DNA of 64,000 nt. It comes from Thinopyrum elongatum. Taxonomy: Eukaryota; Streptophyta; Magnoliopsida; Poales; Poaceae. Each line of letters begins with the position of its first letter. Position 1 is the stretch's first letter. Location: contig CM022303.1 in assembly GCA_011799875.1 (NCBI GenBank), forward strand, positions 70,519,680 through 70,583,679. Direction: 5' to 3'. Below the pieces are notes generated by a model. That model was not told the DNA's origin, searched no databases, and saw only the letters and a list, made by a program, of their open reading frames with translations. Positions 19,107-30,324 of this stretch are shown here, piece after piece. The translations under genes were made by a program, and so were the position numbers.

Positions 19107-20489
19107 ACACACACACACACATATATATATATAGATGGAGGGGGGAGGGGAGGCAGCCTTGGTGCGCCCCAAGGGTGGCCGCCGGCCCCCTTGGGCGCCT
19201 GCCCTATGGTGCCCCCCTTCCTTATTTGCACTCGGGGGGGGGGGGGGGAAGGGGGGAGAGGGAAGGCACGGGGAGGGGGGGGGGGGAAGGAAGGGGAGGA
19301 GAGGGAAGGCAAGGGGAGGCCGACTCCCCTCCTTCCTTTTCTCCCCAAGGCATGCAGCCAGAGGAGGGGCGCGCCAACTCCTTGTGGGCTGGTGTGCTCC
19401 CCTTGTTTGGTCCATATGGCCCATTAACCTCCCGGGGCTTCCTGGAACCCCTTCCGGTGATCCGATGATTACTCGGTACATTCCGAAACCTTTCCGGTGA
19501 CCAAATAGCATCGTCCTATATATCAATCTTTACATCCGGACCATTCCGGAGCTCCTTGTCATGTCCGTGATCTCATCCGGGACTCCGAACAACATTCGGT
19601 CACCAATTCACATAACTCATATAATACTATATCGTCAACGAACATTAAGCGTGCGGACCCTACGGGTTCGAGAATGATGTAGACATGACCAAGACGCTTC
19701 TCCGGTCAAAAACCAATAGCGGGACCTGGATGCCCATATTGGTTCCTACATATTCTACGAAGATCTTTATCGGTGGAACCTTTATGACAACATACGTATT
19801 TCCCTTTGTCTGTCGGTATGTTACTTGCCCGAGATTCGATCGTCGGTATCTTCATACCTAGTTCAATCTCGTTACCGGCAAGTCTCTTTACTCGTTCCGT
19901 AATACATCATCTTGCAACTAACTCCTTAGTCACTTTGCTTGCAAGCTTCTTGTGATGCTGTATTACCAAGAGGGCCCAGAGATACCTCTCCGATACACGG
20001 AGTGACAAATCCCAATCTCGATCCATGCCAAATCAACAGACACCTTCGGAGATATCTTTAGAGCATCTTTATGATCACCCAGTTACGTTGTGATGTTTGA
20101 TAGCACACAAAGTATTCTTCCGGCATCTGGGAGTTGCATGATCTCATGGTCAAAGGAATATGTATTTGACATTAAGAAAACAGTAGCAATAAACTGAACG
20201 ATCATATGCTAAGCTAACGGATGGGTCTTGTCCATCACATCATTCTTCTAATGATGTGATCGCGTTATCAAATGACAACTCATGTCTATGGTTAGGAAAC
20301 CTTAACCATCTTTTGATCAACGAGCTAGTCTAGTAGAGGCTTACTAGGGACACGATATTTGTTTATGTATCCACACATGTATTATGTTTCTGGTTAATAC
20401 AATTATAGCATGAATAATAAACCTTTATCATGATTAAGGAAATATAATAATAACCATTTTATTACTACCTCTAGGGCATATTTCCATCA
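18617..20489 (-). repeat. 3' LTR of Copia element A
   Basis: 1873 bp in minus orientation, from TGTTGGGAAACGTTGC (LTR 3' end) to TTTCCATCA (LTR 5' end TGATGGAAA). It contains CGAACATTAAGCGTG.GGACC, CATACCGACAG-type blocks and ATTAGGAGAATGATG, as in the other copies here. A long (CA)n tract (19045-19120), an AT run, and two G tracts near 19237-19285 sit in the promoter-proximal part and are absent or short in the partner LTR at 34260. The PPT (minus TGCAAGTGGGAGAC) follows immediately at 20490-20503. Confidence 0.92.
19045..19133. repeat. (CA)n microsatellite plus (AT)n
   Basis: About 37 CA dinucleotides with one CC interruption, running into ATATATATATATAG. It lies at the expected TATA region of element A's 3' LTR (minus CTATATATATATGTGTG). 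The matching place in the 5' LTR (34676-34688) is only CACATATATATAG. Confidence 0.97.
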
Positions 20490-20505
20490 GTCTCCCACTT
20501 GCATT

Positions 20506-20610
20506 AGAGTCAATAATCTAGTTCACATCGTCATGTGATTAACACCCAAAGAGTTCACTCGAGTCAATAATCTAGTTCACATCGCCATGTGATTAACATC
20601 CAAAGAGTTC
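20506..20610 (-). repeat. Two 48-bp repeats next to the PPT of element A
   Basis: GAGTCAATAATCTAGTTCAC followed by ATCG.CATGTGATTAACA and CCAAAGAGTT occurs twice (from about 20507 and 20555). The same unit, inverted, is expanded in B (30092-30312) and D (55440-55580) and absent from C. Confidence 0.88.
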
Positions 20611-20689
20611 TAAGGTGTGATCATATTTTGCTTGTGAGAGAGGTTTTTAGTCAACAGGTTTGCAACATTCAGATCCGTGTGTACTTTGC

Positions 20690-21581
20690 AAATAACTATG
20701 TCTACAATGCTCTGCATAGAGCTACTCTAGCTAATTGGTCCCACGTTCAATACGTATCTAGATTGAGACTCAGAGTCATCCGGATCGGTGTCAAATCTTG
20801 CATCGACGTAACCCTTTACGATGAACTCTTTATTACCTCCATAACCGAGAAACATTTCCTTAGTCTTCTGTAGGTACCTAAGGATAATTTTGACCGATGT
20901 CCAGTGATCCACTCCTGGATCACTATTGTACCCCCTTGCCAGACTCATGACAAGGCACACAACAAGTCTGGTACACAGCATGGCATACTTTATAGAACCT
21001 ATGGCTGAGGCATAGGGAATGACTTTCATTCTCTCGCTATCTTCTGCCGTGGTCGGGCTTTGAGTCTTACTCAACTTCACACCTTGCAACACAGGCAAGA
21101 ACCCTTTCTTTGACTGGTCCATTTTGAATTTCTTCAGAACTTTGTCAAGGTATGTGCTTTGTGAAAGTCCTATTAAGCGTCTTGATCTATCCCTATAGAT
21201 CTTGATGCCCAATATATAAGCAGCTTCACCGATGTCTTTCATTGAAAAATTCTTATTCAAGTATCCTTTTATGCTATCCAGAAATTTTATATCATTTCCA
21301 ATCAACAATATGTCATCCACATATAATATCAGAAATGCTACAGAGCTCCCACTCACTTTCTTGTAAATACAGGCTTCACCGTAAGTCTGTATAAAACCAT
21401 ATGCTTTGATCACCTCATCAAAGCGTATATTCCAATTCTGAGATGCTTGCACAAGTCCATAAATGGATCCCTGGAGCTTGCATACTTTATTAGCACCTTT
21501 AGGATCGACAAAACCTTCTGGTTGCATCATATACAACTCTTCTTTAAGAGATCCATTAAAGAATGCAGTTTTGACGTCCAT
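20690..21581 (-). pseudogene. Copia A reverse transcriptase C-part and truncated RNase H
   Basis: The RT part has MDVKTAFFNGSLKEELYMMQ, then IYGLVQASQNWNIRFDEV and LILYVDDILLIGND, so the YVDD catalytic motif is intact. RNase H begins normally (GYVDARFDTDPDDSES) but hits a TAG at 20724-20726 and then jumps to the C-terminal HTDLNVA-type block: the middle that carries catalytic residues is missing. The same deletion is found in B and D. A TGA at 21582-21584, where the family has Trp (EIWQMDV), separates this part from the upstream frame. Confidence 0.92.
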
Positions 21582-21584
21582 TTG

Positions 21585-23360
21585 TCAGATTTCATAATCA
21601 TAAAATGCGGCAATTGCTAACATGATTCGTACAGACTTAAGCATTGCTACGGGTGAGAAAGTCTCATCGTAGTCAACCCCTTGAACTTGTCGAAAACTTT
21701 TTGCGACAAGTCGAGCTTTGTAGACAGTGATATTACCATCAGTGTCCGTCTTCTTCTTGAAGATCCATTTATTCTCATTGGCTTGCCGATCATCGGGCAA
21801 GTCCAACAAAGTCCATACTTTGTTCTCATACATGGATCCTATCTCAGATTTCATGGCCTCGAGCCATTTGTCGGAATCTGGGCTCATCATAGCTTCTTCA
21901 TAGTTCTTAGGTTCGCCGTTATCTAACAACATGACTTCCAGGACAGGATTACCGTACCATTCTGGTGCCGTACGTGTTCTGGTCGACCTACGAGGTTCAG
22001 TAGTAACTTGATCCGAAGTTTCATGATCATCATCATTAGCTTCCTCTCTAGTTGGTGTAGGCATCACGGGAACGGTTTTCCTTGGTGTGCTACTTTCCAA
22101 TTCGAGAGAAGGTACTATTACCTCATCAAGTTCTACTTTCCTCCTACTCACTTCCTTTGAGAGAAACTGCTTCTCTAGAAATGACCCATTCTTGGCAACA
22201 AAGATCTTGCCTTTGGATCTGCGGTAGAAGGTATACCCAATGGTCTCTTTAGGGTATCCTATGAAGACGCACTTCTCCGCTTTGGGTTCGAGCTTATCAG
22301 GCTGAAGCTGTTTGACATAAGCATCGCATCCCCAAACTTTAAGAAACGACAGCTTAGGTTTCTTGCCAAACCATAGTTTATATGGTGTCGTCTCAACGGA
22401 TTTAGACAGTGCCCTATTTAACGTGAATGCGGCTATCTCTAATGCATAACCCCAAAATGATAAAGGCAAATCAGTAAGAGACATCATAGAACGCACCATA
22501 TCTAATAAAGTACGGTTATGACGTTCGGACACACCATTACGCTGTGGTGTTCCAGGTGGCGTGAGTTGTGAAACAATTCCACATTGTTTTAAATGAAGGC
22601 CAAACTCGTAACTCAAATATTCACCTCCGCGATCGGATCGTAGAAATTTTATTTTCTTGTTACGATGATTCTTCACTTCACTCTGAAATTCTTTGAACTT
22701 TTTAAACGTTTCAGACTTGTGTTTCATCAAGTAGATATACCCATACCTACTCAAATCATCTGTGAAGGTCAGAAAATAATGATACCCATCAGGTGCCTCA
22801 ACACTCAGCGGACCGCATACATCGGTATGTATTATTTCCAATAAGTCATTAGCTCGCTCCATTGTTCCGGAGAACGGAGTTTTAGTTATCTTACCCATGA
22901 GGCATGGTTCGCAAGCATCAAATGATTCATAATCAAGTGATTCCAAAAGTCCATCCGCATGGAGTTTCTTCAAGCGCTTTATACCAATATGACCTAAATG
23001 GCAGTGCCATAAGTATGTTGCACTATCATTATCAACTTTGCATCTTTTGGCATCAATATTATGAATATGTGTATCACTACGATTGAGATTCAACAAGAAC
23101 AGACCATTCATCAAAGGTGCATGACCATAAAAGATATTATTCATATAAATAGAACAACCATTATTCTCTGACTTAAATGAATAACCGTCTCGCAATAAAC
23201 AAGATCCAAATATAATGTTCATGCTCAACGCTGGCACCAAATAACAATTATTGAGGTCTAAAACTAATCCCGAAGGTAGATGTAGAGGTAGCGTGCCGAC
23301 GGCGATCACATCGACCTTGGAACCATTCCCGACACGCATCGTCACCTCGTCCTTAGCCAA
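21585..23360 (-). pseudogene. Copia A protease end, integrase and RT N-part
   Basis: An open frame of 591 aa. Domains in order are: post-protease region (MAKDEVTMRVGNGSKVDVIA), GAG-pre-integrase zinc finger (YLWHCHLGHIGIKR..., CEPCLMGK; HHCC), integrase core (EIIHTDVCGPLS, FTDDLSRYGYIYLM, FLRSDRGGEYLSYEF, NGVSERHNRTLLDM, giving D, D and E), C-terminal integrase (FLKVWGCDAYVK, CVFIGYPKETIGYTFY), and the RT start (WIFKKKTDTDGN, VYKARLVAK, YDETFSPVAMLKSVRIML). It is the best conserved stretch of A. The upstream DTG protease motif is interrupted by element B. Confidence 0.92.
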
Positions 23361-23419
23361 TCTTCATTTATTCCGCAGATCCAGTTTCGAGTTACAAATA
23401 TGAGCAACCGAACCAGTAT

Positions 23420-23424
23420 CAAAT
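23420..23424. repeat. Target site duplication CAAAT, left copy of element B
   Basis: CAAAT immediately before the TGAAGG start of the B 5' LTR; an identical CAAAT follows the 3' LTR at 32095-32099. In element A's minus-strand frame this is ATTTG, just before the ATACTGGTTCGG that encodes the protease DTGS motif. Confidence 0.95.
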
Positions 23425-25182
23425 TGAAGGAAATATACCCTAGAGGCAATAATAAAGTTGTTATTTTATATTTCCTTATTCATGATAAAGGCTTATTATT
23501 CATGCTAGAATTGTATTGATCGGAAACTTAAATACATGTGTGAATACATAAACAAACACCGTGCCCCTAGTGAGACTCTACTTGACTAGCTCATTGATCA
23601 AAGATGGTTAAGGTTTCCTAACCATGGACATGAGTTGTCATTTGATAATGGGATCACATCATTAGGAGAATGATGTGATGGACAAGACCCACCCGTTAGC
23701 TTGGCATAATGATCGTTCAGTTTTATTGCTATTGCTTTCTTCATGTCAAATACATATTCCTTCGACTATGAGATTATGCAACTCCCGGATACCGGAAGAA
23801 TGCCTTGTGTGCTATCAAACGTCACAACGTAACTGGGTGATTATAAAGATGCTCTACAGGTATCTCCAAAGGTGTTTGTTGAGTTGGCATAGATCAAGAT
23901 TAGGATTTGTCACTCCGTGTTTCGGAGAGGTATCTCTGGGCCCTCTCGGTAATGCACATCATAATAAGCTTGCAAGCAAAGTGACTAAGGAGTTAGTTAC
24001 GGAATGATGTATTACAGAACGAGTAAAGAGACTTGCCGGTAACGAGATTGAACTAGGTATGGAGATACCGACGATCGAATCTCGGGCAAGTAACATACCG
24101 ACGGACAAAGGGAATTACGTATGTTGTCATTGCGGTTCGACCGATAAGATCTTCATGGAATATGTAGGAACCAATATGGGCATCCAGGTTCCGCTATTGG
24201 TTATTGACCGGAGAGGCATCTCGGTCATGTCTACATCATTCCCGAACCCGTAGGGTCCGCACACTTAACGTTCGTTGACGATATAGTGTTATATGAGTTA
24301 TGTGATTTGGTGATCGAATGTTGTTTGGAGTCCCGGATGAGATCCCAGACGTCACGAGGAGTCTCGGAATGGTCGAGAGGTAAAGATTTATATATGGGAA
24401 GTCATATTTTGGGTTCCGGAAAAAGGTGCAGTTTTTTCGGTATTGTACCGGGAAGCTTCCAGAAGGTTCCAGAGGATTCCGGAGGGGTCTGGAAGTCCAC
24501 AAGTGGGTCCACCACGTCCCAAGGGCTGGCATGGGCTAAGGGGAGTCGCCCTGGCCTTATTGGGCCAGGCGCACCAAGTCCTCAAAAGCCCACCTAGCTA
24601 GGGAAGGAAAAAAGGAGAGTCCTAGTAGGAATAGGATTGGACTTTGGAGTCCAAGTCTACGTGTGTACTATTCACGTGGCACTGGTCACATGGTACTATT
24701 CACGTGGTACTGTTCATGTGGCACTATTCCTTCTACTCGAAGTCCCTACACATATATAAATAGAGGAGAGGGGGCGCCCCAAACAACACACAACATTGTC
24801 TTAGCCATGTGCACCGCCCCCGTCCACCGTTTACCACCTCGGTCATATTTTCGTAGTGCTTAGGCGAAGCCCTGCGGAGATCACATCACCACGCCATCGT
24901 GCTGCCGAAACTCATCCACTACCTCGCCGTCTTGCTGGGTCAAGAAGTCGAGGACGTCACCGAGCTGAACGTATGCTGAACGCGGAGGTGTTGTACATTC
25001 GGTGCTCGGTCGGTAGGATCGTGAAGTTGTTTGATGACATCAACCGTGTTGTTCTAACGCTTCCGCTTACGGTCTATGAGGGTACGTAGACACACTCTCC
25101 CCCTCTCGTTGCCATGCATCTCCATGGATAGATCTTGCGTGTGCGTAGAATTTTTTTGTTTTCCATGCAACGTTTCCCAACA
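23425..25182 (+). repeat. 5' LTR of Copia element B
   Basis: Starts TGAAGGAAATATACCCTAG and ends CGTTTCCCAACA. A TATA box (TATATAAATA, 24753-24762) lies downstream of a 14-bp minisatellite (24666-24721). The LTR is followed by GTGGCATCATGAGCC, the tRNA-Met-type primer site. Confidence 0.95.
24666..24730 (+). promoter_or_regulatory. 14-bp CACGTG-bearing minisatellite upstream of the LTR TATA box
   Basis: Four units of YACTRKTCAYRTGG (24666, 24680, 24694, 24708) plus a partial. Units 1 and 3 carry CACGTG, the G-box core bound by plant bZIP and bHLH factors. The TATA box lies about 30 bp downstream. The same array is at 31566-31621 in the 3' LTR, but not in the C or D LTRs. A regulatory role is inferred. 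Confidence 0.75.
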
Positions 25183-25183
25183 G

Positions 25184-25201
25184 TGGCATCATGAGCCAGG
25201 T
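25184..25201 (+). promoter_or_regulatory. Primer binding site of Copia B
   Basis: TGGCATCATGAGCCAGG begins one base after the LTR end. It is a variant of TGGTATCAGAGCC, complementary to the 3' end of initiator Met tRNA, used by BARE/Angela-type Copia elements to prime minus-strand DNA. The same sequence follows LTR D1 (57309) and, on the minus strand, element A's 5' LTR (34242-34258). Confidence 0.85.
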
Positions 25202-26417
25202 CTATGCGTAGATGATATGCACAAGTAGAACACAAAGAGTTGTGGGCGGTGATAGTCATACTGCTTACCACCAACGTCTTATTTTGATTCGGCGGTATTG
25301 TGGGATGAAGCGGCCCGGACCAACCTTACATGTCCACGTACATGAGATCGGTTCCACCGACAGACATGCAACTAGTTTTGCATAAAGGTGGCTGGCGGGT
25401 GTCTGTTTCTCCTACTTTAGTTGAATCGAATTTGACTACGGCCGGTCCTTGAAGAAGGTTAAACTAGCAAACTTGACGAAACACCATTGTGGTTTTGTGC
25501 GTAGGTAAGAACGGTTCTTGCTAGAAGCCCGTAGCAGCCACGTAAAACTTGGAACAACAAAGTAGAGGACGTCTAACTTGTTTTTGCTGGGCATGTTGTG
25601 ATGTGATATGGTCAAGACATGATGTGATATACATTGTTGTATGAGATGATCATGTTTTGTAAGTTATCGGCAACTGGCAGGAGCCTTATGGTTGTCGCTT
25701 TATTGTATGAAATGCAAACGCCATGTAATTGCTTTACTTTATCACTATGCGTTAGCGATAGTTGTAGAAGCAATAGTTGGCGAGACGACAACGATGCAAC
25801 AATGGAGATCAAGGTGTCGAGCCGGTGACGATGGAGATCATGACGATGCTTTGGAGATGGAGATCAAAAGCACAAGATGATGATGGCCATATCATGTCAC
25901 ATATTTTGATTGCATGTGATGTTTATCTTTATGCATCTTATTTTGCTTAGTACGGCGGTAGCTTATAAGATGATCCCTTCACTAAATTTCAAGGTATAAG
26001 TGTTCTCCCTGAGTATGCACCGTTGCGACAGTTCGTCGTGTTGAGACACCACGTGATGATCGGGTGTGATAGACTCTACGTTCACATACAACGGTTGCAA
26101 GACAGTTTTGCACATGCGGAATACTCGGGTTAAACTTGACGAGCCTAGCATGTACAGACATGGCCTCGGAACTCTGGAGACCGAAAGGTCGAACGTGAAT
26201 CATATAGTAGATATGATCAACATAGAGATGTTCACCATTGATGACTACCCCATCTCAAGTGATGATCGGACATGGGTTAGTTGATTTGGATCACGTATCA
26301 CTTAGATGACTTGAGGGATGTCTATTTAAGTGGGAGTTCTTAAGTAATTTGATTAATTGAACTTAATTTATCATGAACTTAGTCTTGATAGTATTTGCAT
26401 ATCTATGTTGTAGATCA
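25202..26417 (+). other. 5' leader of Copia B
   Basis: Untranslated leader of about 1.2 kb between PBS and gag, homologous to 57326-58545 in D and to 32999-34238 (minus) in A. It contains a GATGGAGATCA-rich patch (25800-25880) and ends at GTAGATCAATAGCTCGC, where element A has an ATG start for gag but B has ATA. Confidence 0.8.
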
Positions 26418-27300
26418 ATAGCTCGCTATATAGCTCCCCTATGTTTTTGATATGTTCCTAGAGAAAACTAAGTTGAAAGATGATAGTAGCAATGATGCGG
26501 ACTAAGTCCGTGATCTGAGGATTATCCTCATTGCTGCACAGAAGAATTATGTCCTTGATGCTCCGCTAGGTGACAGGCCTATTGCAGGAGCAGATGCAGA
26601 CGTTATGAACGTTTGGCAAGCTCGATATGATGAATACTTAATAGTTTAGTGCGCCATGTTTTACGGCTTAGAACCAGGACTTCAAAAACGTTTTGAATGC
26701 CACGGAGCATATGAGATGTTCCAAGAGCTGAAATTGGTATTTCAGACTCATGCCCGTGTCGAGAGGTATGAGACCTCTGACAAGTACTTTGCCTACAAGA
26801 TGGAGGAGAATAGCTCAGCTAGTGAGCATGTGCTCAGAATGTCTGGATACTACAATCGCTTGAATCAAGTGGGAGTTAATCTTCCAGATAAGATAGTGAT
26901 TGACAGAGTTCTCTAGTCACTATCACCAAGCTACTAGAACTTCATGATAAACTATAATATGCAAGGGATGACGAAAACGATTCGCGACCTCTTCGCGATG
27001 CTGAAATCGGCGGAGGTAGAAATCAAGAAGGAGCATCAAGTGTTGATGGTTAACAAGACCACTAGTTTCAAGAAAAAGGGCAAGGAAAAGAAAGGGAACT
27101 TCAAGAAGAATGGCAAGCAAGTTGCCACTCCCGGGAAGAAACCCAAAGCTGGACCCAAGCCTGAAACTGAGTGCTTCTACTGCAAAGGGACTGGTCACTG
27201 GAAGCGGAATTGCCCCAAGTATTTGGCGGATAAGAAGGATGGCAAAGTGAACAAAGGTATATTTGATATACATGTTATTGATGTGTACTTTACTAGTGTT
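26418..27300 (+). pseudogene. Copia B gag, broken
   Basis: Homologous to element A gag. The start codon is ATA (26418-26420) instead of ATG, and the first segment is scrambled. Recognisable blocks are IAAQKNYVLDAPLGDRP-like sequence near 26530, GLEPGLQKRFECHGAYEMF (26680), then KKEHQVLMVNKTTSFKKKGK and the zinc knuckle CFYCKGTGHWKRNC (27170-27215; CX2CX4HX4C). Stops at about 26647 (CAG to TAG) and 26914 break it. Gag would form the cytoplasmic virus-like particle and bind the RNA; this copy cannot make it. Confidence 0.88.
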
Positions 27301-30080
27301 CATAGTAGCCCCTGGGTATTTGATACCGGTTCAGTTGTTATCTTAACTCAAAACAGGAGTTGCAAAATGAACAGAGACTAGTTAATGGCGAGGTGACAAT
27401 GTCGGTTGGAAGTGATTCCAAGGTTGATAAGATCACCATCGCAAACTCCGTCTACCTTTGGGATTAGTGTTGGACCTAAATAAATGTTATTTGGTGTTTG
27501 CATTGAGCATGAATATGATTAGATCATGTTTATTGCGATACGGTTATTCATTTAAGTCAGAGAATAATTGTTATTTTGTTTACATGAATAAAACCATCTA
27601 TGGTCATACACCCAATGTAAATGGTTTATTGAATCTCGATTGTAGTGATACACATATTTATAATATTGATGCCAAAAGATGCAAAGTTGATAATGATAGT
27701 GCAACATATTTGTGGCACTGCCGTTTAGGTCATATTGGTGTAAAACGCATGAAGAAACTCCATGCAGATGGGCTTTTGGAATCACTAGATACTTGCGAAC
27801 CATGCCTCATGGGTAAGATGAATAAACTCCGTTCTCCGGAACAATGGAACGAGCCAATGACTTATTGGAAACAATACATACCAATGTATGCGGTCCGATG
27901 AGTGTTGAGGCACGCAACGGGTATCGTTATTTTCTGACCTTCACAGATGATTTGAGCAGATATGGGTATATCTACTTAATGAAACACAAATCTGAAACAT
28001 TTGAAAAGTTCAAAGAATTTTAGAGTGAAGTGGAGAATCATCATAACAAGAAAATAAAATTTCTACTATCTGATCGCGGAGGCAAATATTTGAGTTACGA
28101 GTTTGGCCTTCATTTAAAATAATGTGGAGTAGTCTCACAACTCACGCCACCTATAACACCACAGGGTAATGGTGTGTCCGAACGTCGTAACCGTACTTTA
28201 TTGGATATGTTGCGTTCTATGATGTCTCTTACCGATTTACCACTATCATTTTTGGGTTATGCATTAGAGATAGCTGCATTCACGTTAAATAGGGCACCAT
28301 CTAAATCCGTTGAGACAACATCGTATGAACTATGGTTTCGCAAGAAACCTATGCTGTCGTTTCTTAAAGTTTGGGGTTGCGACACTTATGTCAAAAGGCT
28401 TCAACCTGATAAGCTCGAACCCAAATCGGAGAAGTGCGTCTTCATAGGATACCCTAAGGAAACAATTGGGTACACCTTCTACCACAGATCCGAAGGCAAG
28501 ATCTTTGTTTCCAAGAATGGAACCTTTCTAGAGAAGGAGTTTCTCTCGAAAGAAGTGAGTGGGAGAAAAGTAGAACTTGATGAGGTAATCGTACCTTCTC
28601 TCGAATGGGAAAGTAGCACATCAAAGAAATCCGTTCCCATGATGCCTACACCAAGTAGAGAGGAAGCAAATAATAATGATCATGAAACTTCAGATCAAGT
28701 TGCTACTGAACCTCGTAGGTCAACCAGAGCACGATCCGCACCAGAGTGGTATGGTAATCCTGTCCTGGAAGTCATTTTACTAGACCAAGGCGAACCTGCG
28801 AACTATGAAGAAGCTATGATGAGCCCAGATTCCGATAGATTGCTTGAGGCCATGAAATCTGAGATAGGATCCATGTGTGAGAACAAAGTGTGGACTTTGG
28901 TGGATTTGCCCGATGATCGGTAAACCATAGAGAATAAATGGATCTTCAAGAAGAAGACTGACACTGATGGTAATGTTACCGTCTACAAAGCTCGACTTAT
29001 CGCAAAAGGTTTTCGACAAGTTCAAGGGGTTGACTACGATGAGACTTTCTCACCCGTAGCGATGCTTAAGTCCGTCCGAATCATGTTAGCAATTGCCGCA
29101 TTTTATGATTATGAAATCTGGCAAATGGACGTCAAAACTGCATTCCTTAATGGATATTTTAAAGAAGAGTTGTATATGATGCAACCAAAGGGTTTTGTCA
29201 GTCCTAAAGGTGCTAACAAAGTGTGCAAGCTCCAGCGATCCATCTATGGACTGGTGCAAGCATCTCGGAGTTGGAATATACGCTTTGATAAGGTGATCAA
29301 AGCATATGGTTTTATACAGACTTACAGTGAAGCCTGTATTTACAATAAAGTGAGTGGGAGCTCTGTAGCATTTCTGATATTATGTGTGGATGACATATTG
29401 TTGATTGAAAATGATATAGAATTTCTGGATAGCATGAAAGGATACTTGAATAAGAGTTTTTCAAATGAAAGATCTCAGTTGAAGCTACTTACATATTAGG
29501 CATCAAGATCTATAGAAATAGATCAAGATGCTTGATAAGACTTTCAATAAGTACATACCTTGACAAGATTTTGAAGGAGTTCAAAATGGATCAGTCAAAG
29601 AAAGGGTTCTTGCCTGTATTCAAGGTGTGAAATTGAGTAAGACTCAAAGCCCGACCACTGCAGAAGATAGAGAAAGAATGAAAGTCATTCCCTATGCCTC
29701 AGACATAGGTTCTATAAAGTATGCCATGCTGTGTACCAAACCTGTTGTGTACCTTGCCATGAGTTTGGCAAAGGGGTACAATAGTGATCCAGGAGTAGAT
29801 CACTGGACAGCGGTCAAAATTATCCTTAGTTAAGAGAACTAAAGAAATGTTTCTCGGTTATGGAAGTGATAAAGAGTTTGTCGTAAAGGGTTATGTCGAT
29901 GCAAGCTTTTACACCGATCTAGATGACTCTAAGTCTCAATTTGGATACGTATTGAAAGTGGGTGCAATTAGCTAGAGTAGCTCCATGCAGAGCATTGTAG
30001 ACATAGAAATTTGCGAAATACATACGGATCTGAATGTGGCAGACCCGTTGACTAAACTTCTCTCACAAGCAAAACATGAT
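27301..30080 (+). pseudogene. Copia B pol, broken
   Basis: Protease motif VFDTGSV (27318), GAG-pre-integrase (27458-27830), integrase (27901-28290), RT (28900-29500) and truncated RNase H (29860-30060). Stops include 28021 (CAG to TAG), about 28122 (CAA to TAA) and 28921 (CAA to TAA) relative to C and D. The catalytic block reads CVDD instead of YVDD (29387). Integrase has TFLGY where A and C have FWGY; D's first integrase copy shares this change. RNase H lacks its middle, as in A and D. Confidence 0.9.
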
Positions 30081-30091
30081 CACACCTTAGT

Positions 30092-30312
30092 ACTCTTTGG
30101 GTGTAAATCACATGGCGATGTGAACTAGATTATTGACTCTAGTAAACCCTTTGGGTGTTGGTCACATGGCGATGTGAACTATTGGTGTTAATCACATGGC
30201 GATGTGAACTAGATTATTGACTCTAGTAAACCCTTTGGGTGTTGGTCACATGGCGATGTGAACTATTGGTGTTAATCACATGGCGATGTGAACTAGATTA
30301 TTGACTCTAGTG
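30092..30312 (+). repeat. Tandem repeats before the PPT of Copia B
   Basis: Units of 30-50 bp built from TCACATGGCGATGTGAACTA and GATTATTGACTCTAGT, about five copies. Two identical blocks of about 92 bp (from about 30128 and 30220) form a higher-order duplication. CACATGGCGATGTG is itself a short inverted repeat (CACAT/ATGTG). Confidence 0.92.
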
Positions 30313-30324
30313 CAAGTGGGAGAC

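Noticed and set aside
18908..19468. Frames with long His-Thr or Val-Cys runs
   Set aside because: Translation of the (CA)n microsatellite in the LTR of Copia A, not a protein.
30092..30312. Regularly spaced repeats that could suggest a CRISPR-like array
   Set aside because: Eukaryotic LTR retrotransposon context, spacers are themselves repeats, no cas genes.
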